Below are positions 59,532 through 64,000 of a DNA stretch of 64,000 nucleotides, one piece after another. Below the pieces are notes generated by a model. The model saw nothing but the letters and a program-made list of their open reading frames with translations, had not been told where the DNA came from and made no database searches. The position numbers and the translations under genes were made by a program. The DNA lies in the NCBI RefSeq assembly GCF_017742245.1, contig NZ_JAGHKO010000010.1:1-64000 (forward strand), read 5' to 3'. The DNA is from Niastella soli. Its GTDB lineage: Bacteria > Bacteroidota > Bacteroidia > Chitinophagales > Chitinophagaceae. The number at the start of each line of letters is the position of its first letter. Within the stretch, counting starts at the first letter, position 1.

Positions 59532-62500
59532 TCACCTAATCAGCATCACCATGCCCGACCGGTTCACTGATCCGCAGCGGGTAACCGCTTTTATAGTATA
59601 GACATAACCGCCTGCAGGTTGTAACTCCCCATTAAAAGTACCATCCCAGCATTGCATAGGATCGGTAGTGGAGAACATTTTTTGTCCATACCTGTTAAAT
59701 ACCTGGAATTGCAATTGAGTTACCTGCTTCCAGGATTTCAGTCCAAAGCAATCATTGCGGCCATCATTATTGGGTGTAAAGGCCGATGGGACCGGATACG
59801 TGCCTATAGCTTTGGTGAAATCAGCCATCACGGTAATAGAATCCCGAACCGAACAACCCTTATCGTTTGTTATCGTTACAAGATAGGTGGTAGTTTGCGT
59901 GGGGGTCACTACCGGGCTGAAAGAAAAAGTATTCGTAATACCCGGGGCTGCATCCCATTTATACCTGATGCCCCCGGTTGCACGCAATACTGCCTGCTCG
60001 GTAGAACAGTCGATATCATTTGATTTTGCCATTGACGTGATGGGAAGACTATTCACTACAACGGGAATACTACGCGTATCGGAATTGTTACAGGTATTTT
60101 CTTTTATGATCACCCGGTACGTTTGAGAAGTGGCCGGCTGCAAGGTGATAGAAGCAGTGTTTCCCACTAAGGTATTTCCAGCATCCAGCCAGGAATAGTC
60201 ATCACCGCCAGAGGCAGTTAACTGTAACAAATCATTTTCACATATAATAGCATTCACCGGGTTTACAACAAAATTGGGTGGCGGATGCAGGGTAACCTTT
60301 ACTGAATCTTCACCAATACATCCATTGCCCCCTGTTACTTTTACCGCATACGTGGTAGCGGCAGCTGGTTGCGCTATAGGAGTGGGTATGGCACTATTAT
60401 TAAGACCGGTCAGCGGCGACCAGGCATATGAAACAACAGTACCTGTTGCACTGGCAGCTAACTGAACAGCAGTTCCGATGCAGATAGTAGTATCATTGTT
60501 GATACTAATGACCGGCTTTTGCTTATCAGCATTCACGGTTACACCCACCCTTGCCGAACAACCCAGGCTGTTATTTACTTTTACATAATAAGTAGTGGTT
60601 TGCAAGGGGGTAACAGTTGGGTCAGATGAATTAAGGTCACTTATTTCTGGCAATGCATCCCATGCATAACTGCTTCCGCCACTTACATGCAGGGTAGCCG
60701 TCGGAATATGGCAATCCACATCACCAGATTTTGAAATGATTGGTACCGGGATTGCATGTACAGTCACCGGAACACTCCGTGTAGCAGCGTTGTTACAGGT
60801 ATTTTCTTTTATGATCACCCGGTATGTTTGAGAAGTGGCCGGTTGCAACGTAATAGAAGCGGTGTTTCCCACTGTAACATTTCCAGCATCCAGCCAGGTA
60901 TAGTCATCTCCCCCAGATGCAGTTAACTGCAATAGATCATTTTCACAGATTACAGCATTTACCGGATTTACAACAAAATTGGGGGGCGGATGCAGGGTAA
61001 CCTTTACAGAATCTTCACTAACACAGCCATTGCCTCCAGTTACTTTTACCACATACGTGGTAGCAACTGCCGGTTGTGCTATTGGAGTGGGTATGGCACT
61101 GTTATTAAGACCGGTTATCGGTGACCAGGCATAGGAAACTACAGTACCTGTAGCACTGGCAGCTAACTGAACCGCCGTTCCAATACAAATAGTTGTATCG
61201 TTATTGAGCGTGATAACCGGTGATGGTTTCATTGTCAGGGTCACCAGATCTCTTGCTAAACAACCTCCTTGCTGGTTGCTGCCTGTAACCGTATAGGTTA
61301 TATTCCTGGTGGGGGTAGCCACCGGGCTGGCAATGGTGGCATCATCAAGAAAGGCAGGCACATCCCAGCTAAAGCTGGTCACATTAACACCTGTTGTAGT
61401 TAAAGAAATTGGCTCACCAGGACAAATAGTCGCATCATTGATGGTTTGTATGCTTATGTTACAAAGTGCCGCGGCCGGAATTATATGATCTTCCACTTCG
61501 CCATCTTTAGCATACCCGGTTGCACTTTGCGTGGCAGCCAGATCTGATGAAAGCCGTAAACGCACCGCATAATCGGCCACAGTCCCTGCTGCCAGCCAGG
61601 TTGGTAATCCCGACCACGTTAAAGTGGCACCGGTTGAGTTATTAGGTACAGTCACTGTAACCGATTCGCCGTTATCAAAAATACCATTCCGGTTATGATC
61701 GAACCAGCCGGTAAGGTAGGCATCACTCCCTGTTGTGTTAGCAAGGGTCACCCCTAAACTATAGGTACCATTATTATAATAGATCGGAATGGTTGTTAAC
61801 GCATCTTCATCAACACCGGAAGCATTATCATCCAGCGTTTGTACCCCATCAGCATCTCCGGATACAGACCCAAGTTTTAAAAGCTGCGATTTGGGAGCGG
61901 AAGGCAGAGGCGGCAGATAGTTACATCCATTCAAAATGCTATAGGTCAATCCATGGTAAACATACCCGTAAGAGGCCGGCAGATCGCCCCGGTCAACAGG
62001 CGCCATAATGCCAAAAGCAACCGCCATCCCCCCAGTGACCTGGTGGTCCATCTTAGTGTTTATAGTAATATCTCCAGTGGTGGTAGCGCTTGCCATAACA
62101 GGATTTTGTCCCGATACTGCAGCATTACCATAAGTTTGGCTAAGTATTACCTTATTTGTATTACAACCACTCACCGGATTACTTGTCTGTGAGGAATTCC
62201 GGTAAAAATCAACTATTTGCCAGGGTTCCCTATTACTTGAAAACGTAGTGTATTCATCCGGACTACTTGCCTCCGCATCAACGGCGATGAGCGTAAAAGG
62301 AACAGGTACCCCGTTCCGGGTGACCTGTACGTCTAATTTAAATTCAAGGCTAGAACCAGCATTAAGCGATTGTGATATGGCCGGTTGTATAGCAGGATTG
62401 GTAAAATTATAGAGAACATGCAATATTGCTCCAGACCAGGTGTTCATGACACTGGCAGTTGGAACTTTTGTAGGCTGGCTGTAGGTATATGTAATTGTCA

Positions 62501-62669
62501 ATCCGTCAGGCGTGGTGACCGTTCTTGAAGCAGTGCCGGAAAGGTTCATCCCTGCCCAATCGAACCACCAGATATCATTCCTGAGTGCACCGGTTCCGGT
62601 ATTAGCGTATTGGCTGTATGAATAAAAATGAATAGACAGGAGGAATAAAAGGGCTAATTGCTTTTTCAC
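59532..62669 (-). CDS. Giant GEVED/Ig-repeat surface protein with T9SS type B sorting domain
   Basis: 1,045 residues from GTG at 62669, which gives the signal peptide VKKQLALLFLLSIHFYSYSQ; a TTG at 62738 adds an odd leader. Order: N-terminal CshA-like region (NDIWWFDWAGMNLSGTASRT, ~30-200), a GEVED domain (GWFDHNRNGIFDNGES, ~230-405), then repeated Ig/PKD-like modules (ITLNNDTTICIGTAVQL; WLDAGNTLVGNTASITLQPA), of which a 235-residue unit is duplicated (~486-625 and ~721-860 most similar), and a CHU_C/type B sorting domain (SAFTPNNDGRNDCFG to RSGMVMLIR). It is an exported surface adhesin-like protein, one gene upstream of the porP/sprF-like gene. Confidence 0.87.
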   Translation of the reverse strand: MKKQLALLFLLSIHFYSYSQYANTGTGALRNDIWWFDWAGMNLSGTASRTVTTPDGLTITYTYSQPTKVPTASVMNTWSGAILHVLYNFTNPAIQPAISQSLNAGSSLEFKLDVQVTRNGVPVPFTLIAVDAEASSPDEYTTFSSNREPWQIVDFYRNSSQTSNPVSGCNTNKVILSQTYGNAAVSGQNPVMASATTTGDITINTKMDHQVTGGMAVAFGIMAPVDRGDLPASYGYVYHGLTYSILNGCNYLPPLPSAPKSQLLKLGSVSGDADGVQTLDDNASGVDEDALTTIPIYYNNGTYSLGVTLANTTGSDAYLTGWFDHNRNGIFDNGESVTVTVPNNSTGATLTWSGLPTWLAAGTVADYAVRLRLSSDLAATQSATGYAKDGEVEDHIIPAAALCNISIQTINDATICPGEPISLTTTGVNVTSFSWDVPAFLDDATIASPVATPTRNITYTVTGSNQQGGCLARDLVTLTMKPSPVITLNNDTTICIGTAVQLAASATGTVVSYAWSPITGLNNSAIPTPIAQPAVATTYVVKVTGGNGCVSEDSVKVTLHPPPNFVVNPVNAVICENDLLQLTASGGDDYTWLDAGNVTVGNTASITLQPATSQTYRVIIKENTCNNAATRSVPVTVHAIPVPIISKSGDVDCHIPTATLHVSGGSSYAWDALPEISDLNSSDPTVTPLQTTTYYVKVNNSLGCSARVGVTVNADKQKPVISINNDTTICIGTAVQLAASATGTVVSYAWSPLTGLNNSAIPTPIAQPAAATTYAVKVTGGNGCIGEDSVKVTLHPPPNFVVNPVNAIICENDLLQLTASGGDDYSWLDAGNTLVGNTASITLQPATSQTYRVIIKENTCNNSDTRSIPVVVNSLPITSMAKSNDIDCSTEQAVLRATGGIRYKWDAAPGITNTFSFSPVVTPTQTTTYLVTITNDKGCSVRDSITVMADFTKAIGTYPVPSAFTPNNDGRNDCFGLKSWKQVTQLQFQVFNRYGQKMFSTTDPMQCWDGTFNGELQPAGGYVYTIKAVTRCGSVNRSGMVMLIR
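60070..61211. repeat. 705-base in-gene tandem duplication
   Basis: Within the giant surface-protein gene, segments at about 60070-60506 and 60775-61211 (offset 705 bases, 235 codons) are similar along their length, e.g. AAAATTGGGTGGCGGATG and AAAATTGGGGGGCGGATG. Third-position changes show they have diverged somewhat. Confidence 0.85.
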
Positions 62670-62774
62670 AAATAAGGGCTTGGTCTTTAGGGTTATGTGG
62701 GCCAAAATAATAAAAATTATCCCAACTTCTAAATCCAATAGGGGAAATGGGCCCTCCTACGCTCTTTGACCGCC

Positions 62775-63083
62775 ATAGACGACGGCAGACGGCAGACGGC
62801 AGACGGCAGACGGCAGACGGCAGACGGCAGACGGCAGACGGCAGACGGCAGACGGCAGACGGCAGACGGCAGACGGCAATAGCGCTTCGCGCCTACTGAA
62901 AGCCTCTAATAAACCCAATAACTAAAAAACTCAAGAACTAAATAACTAAATAACTAATAAACTGGTTGCTTGTATTTCCTGGTCAACTGATCAACCAGTC
63001 AACGTGTTAACGTGTCAACGTGTTAACGTGTTAACGTGTTAACGTGTTAACGTGTTAACGTGTCAACGTGTCAACGTATCCCC
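62775..63083. repeat. Composite 3' repeat block C (GACGGCA, AATAACT and AACGTGTT units)
   Basis: GACGGCA is repeated about 14 times (~62781-62878), then ATAGCGCTTCGCGCCTACTG, AATAACTAAAAAACTCAAGA runs, TAATAAACTGGTTGCTTGTA and CAACTGATCAAC, then the 8-base AACGTGTT about ten times (63001-63080). It ends at the stop of the 63084 gene. Confidence 0.92.
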
Positions 63084-64000
63084 TCACCATATTTTAATCG
63101 GACACTCCACCTTCTCCAGACTCTCGGCTAACCGCTGCCACAGCCCAATATAAGATAACGATAATTCAAACCCGCCCCTGAACTGGGAGGCGGTAGTAAG
63201 TTTGCTGATATTAACATCATAACTAAATCCGATGCCAACCTGGTGTGTGTACAATTTTAGAATAGGTATAAATGCATCTTTCCAGCGAAGCGCACCACCT
63301 ACGGCAACCGACAAGGTCCCCTCCTCGCCCGTTTCGTCAAAACTATGGGTATACAATCCGCCACCCTGGATCAACCGGTTCCCCCCTTGCATAAAGTAGT
63401 CGGCATAAAATACGACCTTATCCATTTTATTCACCCAGGCCGACAGACCGGCATTCACCCCCCATTTTCTATTTAACCGCACGTCATAGTCCTCGGTAAA
63501 TGCAATGGCAGGTGCAGTAAGATGAAACAATCCAGCCCCTGCGTAAATATTGATGTTATCAGTAAGGCTTGTTTTATAACTAACACCCACTGATGCGTCC
63601 CAATAAGTAAAACCCGTTTTACTGAATTGCTGGCGGGTAGCATTGGATATACTGTAGGCGCCGTTTACGTATTGATCATCGAACCTCAATTTGGAAACAT
63701 CAAAATGTTCACTCACCGGGCCACCCATAAAAGCCAGGGAGATAAAAGTAGTTTTATCCTCGTTCAACAATTTGTGATAATTTATAACCGGAAACACCTG
63801 GGTGCGTTGCAGTTTTGAATCACCCGCCACATCATTGGTAACCTGTATGCCAGTGGTGATAAAATCGCCGGTATTAAAACCACGCAGCATTTTACATTCA
63901 CCGCTTACCGCCATGGTCCTGTAAGGCACGGTTACACTTTGCCATTGGTTGCGATAAGCGCCCGTGAACCGGAAGTTACCAGAGAAAATACCGGCCAGCG
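63084..64000 (-). CDS. PorP/SprF-like type IX secretion outer-membrane protein (5' truncated at window edge)
   Basis: About 305 residues are visible; reading continues past 64000 with LAGIFSGNFRFTGAYRNQWQ upstream of an internal Met, the family's typical N-terminal region, so the start is outside the window. ECKMLRGFNTGDFITTGIQ, FPVINYHKLLNEDKTTFISLAFMGGPVSEH, KTSLTDNINIYAGAGLFH and FGFSYDVNISKLTTASQFRGGFELSLSY are PorP/SprF landmarks (barrel strands). These proteins are needed for surface localisation of gliding or secreted type IX cargo; the gene precedes the giant cargo-like gene on the same strand. The composite repeat block follows it immediately. Confidence 0.88.
   Translation of the reverse strand, partial: LAGIFSGNFRFTGAYRNQWQSVTVPYRTMAVSGECKMLRGFNTGDFITTGIQVTNDVAGDSKLQRTQVFPVINYHKLLNEDKTTFISLAFMGGPVSEHFDVSKLRFDDQYVNGAYSISNATRQQFSKTGFTYWDASVGVSYKTSLTDNINIYAGAGLFHLTAPAIAFTEDYDVRLNRKWGVNAGLSAWVNKMDKVVFYADYFMQGGNRLIQGGGLYTHSFDETGEEGTLSVAVGGALRWKDAFIPILKLYTHQVGIGFSYDVNISKLTTASQFRGGFELSLSYIGLWQRLAESLEKVECPIKIW

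Overview
The window looks like a chromosomal segment from a member of Bacteroidota, most likely the Chitinophagaceae/Niastella side. Supporting signs are type IX secretion sorting domains, a PorP/SprF-like protein, many small outer-membrane beta-barrels and lipoproteins, TAnnTTTG promoter boxes, few Shine-Dalgarno sites, a prfB frameshift, and families such as DUF4251, DUF5683, DUF3575 and YARHG. No rRNA, tRNA, CRISPR array, IS element or prophage was seen.

Layout. 1-300 is a short-period repeat. 0.4-4.3 kb holds pyrimidine and CoA genes (pyrE, Nudix, thioesterase, coaD, pyrB, pyrR). 4.4-7.8 kb has two beta-barrel proteins and proline-catabolic P5C dehydrogenase. 8.1-11.5 kb is a three-gene envelope operon (four-helix membrane protein with coiled coils, vWA-like lipoprotein, OmpA-like lipoprotein). 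11.9-24 kb has prfB, a methyltransferase, a dienelactone-hydrolase lipoprotein, a histidine kinase, small membrane proteins, threonine aldolase and pgi. 25.3-26.4 kb is a gene-free stretch with a hairpin and 11-bp tandem repeats. 26.4-32.8 kb has a metallophosphoesterase, an FMN reductase, a UPF0173 hydrolase and the parA-parB-DUF5683-dapB block. 33-38.6 kb has regulators, ahcY and a SatD-like/DUF3307 pair behind a palindromic putative operator.

38.9-51.5 kb is rich in two-component genes (two HisKA_3 kinases and two response regulators, one of them a lone receiver) and contains the most interesting locus, 40,039-46,791. This is a two-gene minus-strand operon: a soluble M48-type metallopeptidase with a possible TerB-like tail, followed by an 1,827-residue protein that combines a kinase-C-lobe-like N-terminus, DUF4011, an SF1 helicase, a Vsr-like nuclease fold with altered catalytic positions, and a WGR domain. 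The architecture suggests a nucleic-acid-sensing conflict (anti-phage) system, related in helicase type to Mokosh but with a different partner; this is inference.

51.6-64 kb holds a YARHG lipoprotein, DUF2306, GNAT, SRPBCC and AraC genes, two large T9SS-exported adhesin-like proteins, a lone alpha-2-macroglobulin terminal domain and an edge-truncated porP/sprF gene. The three minus-strand genes here are followed directly by related composite low-complexity repeats, a pattern echoed more weakly after other genes in the window.
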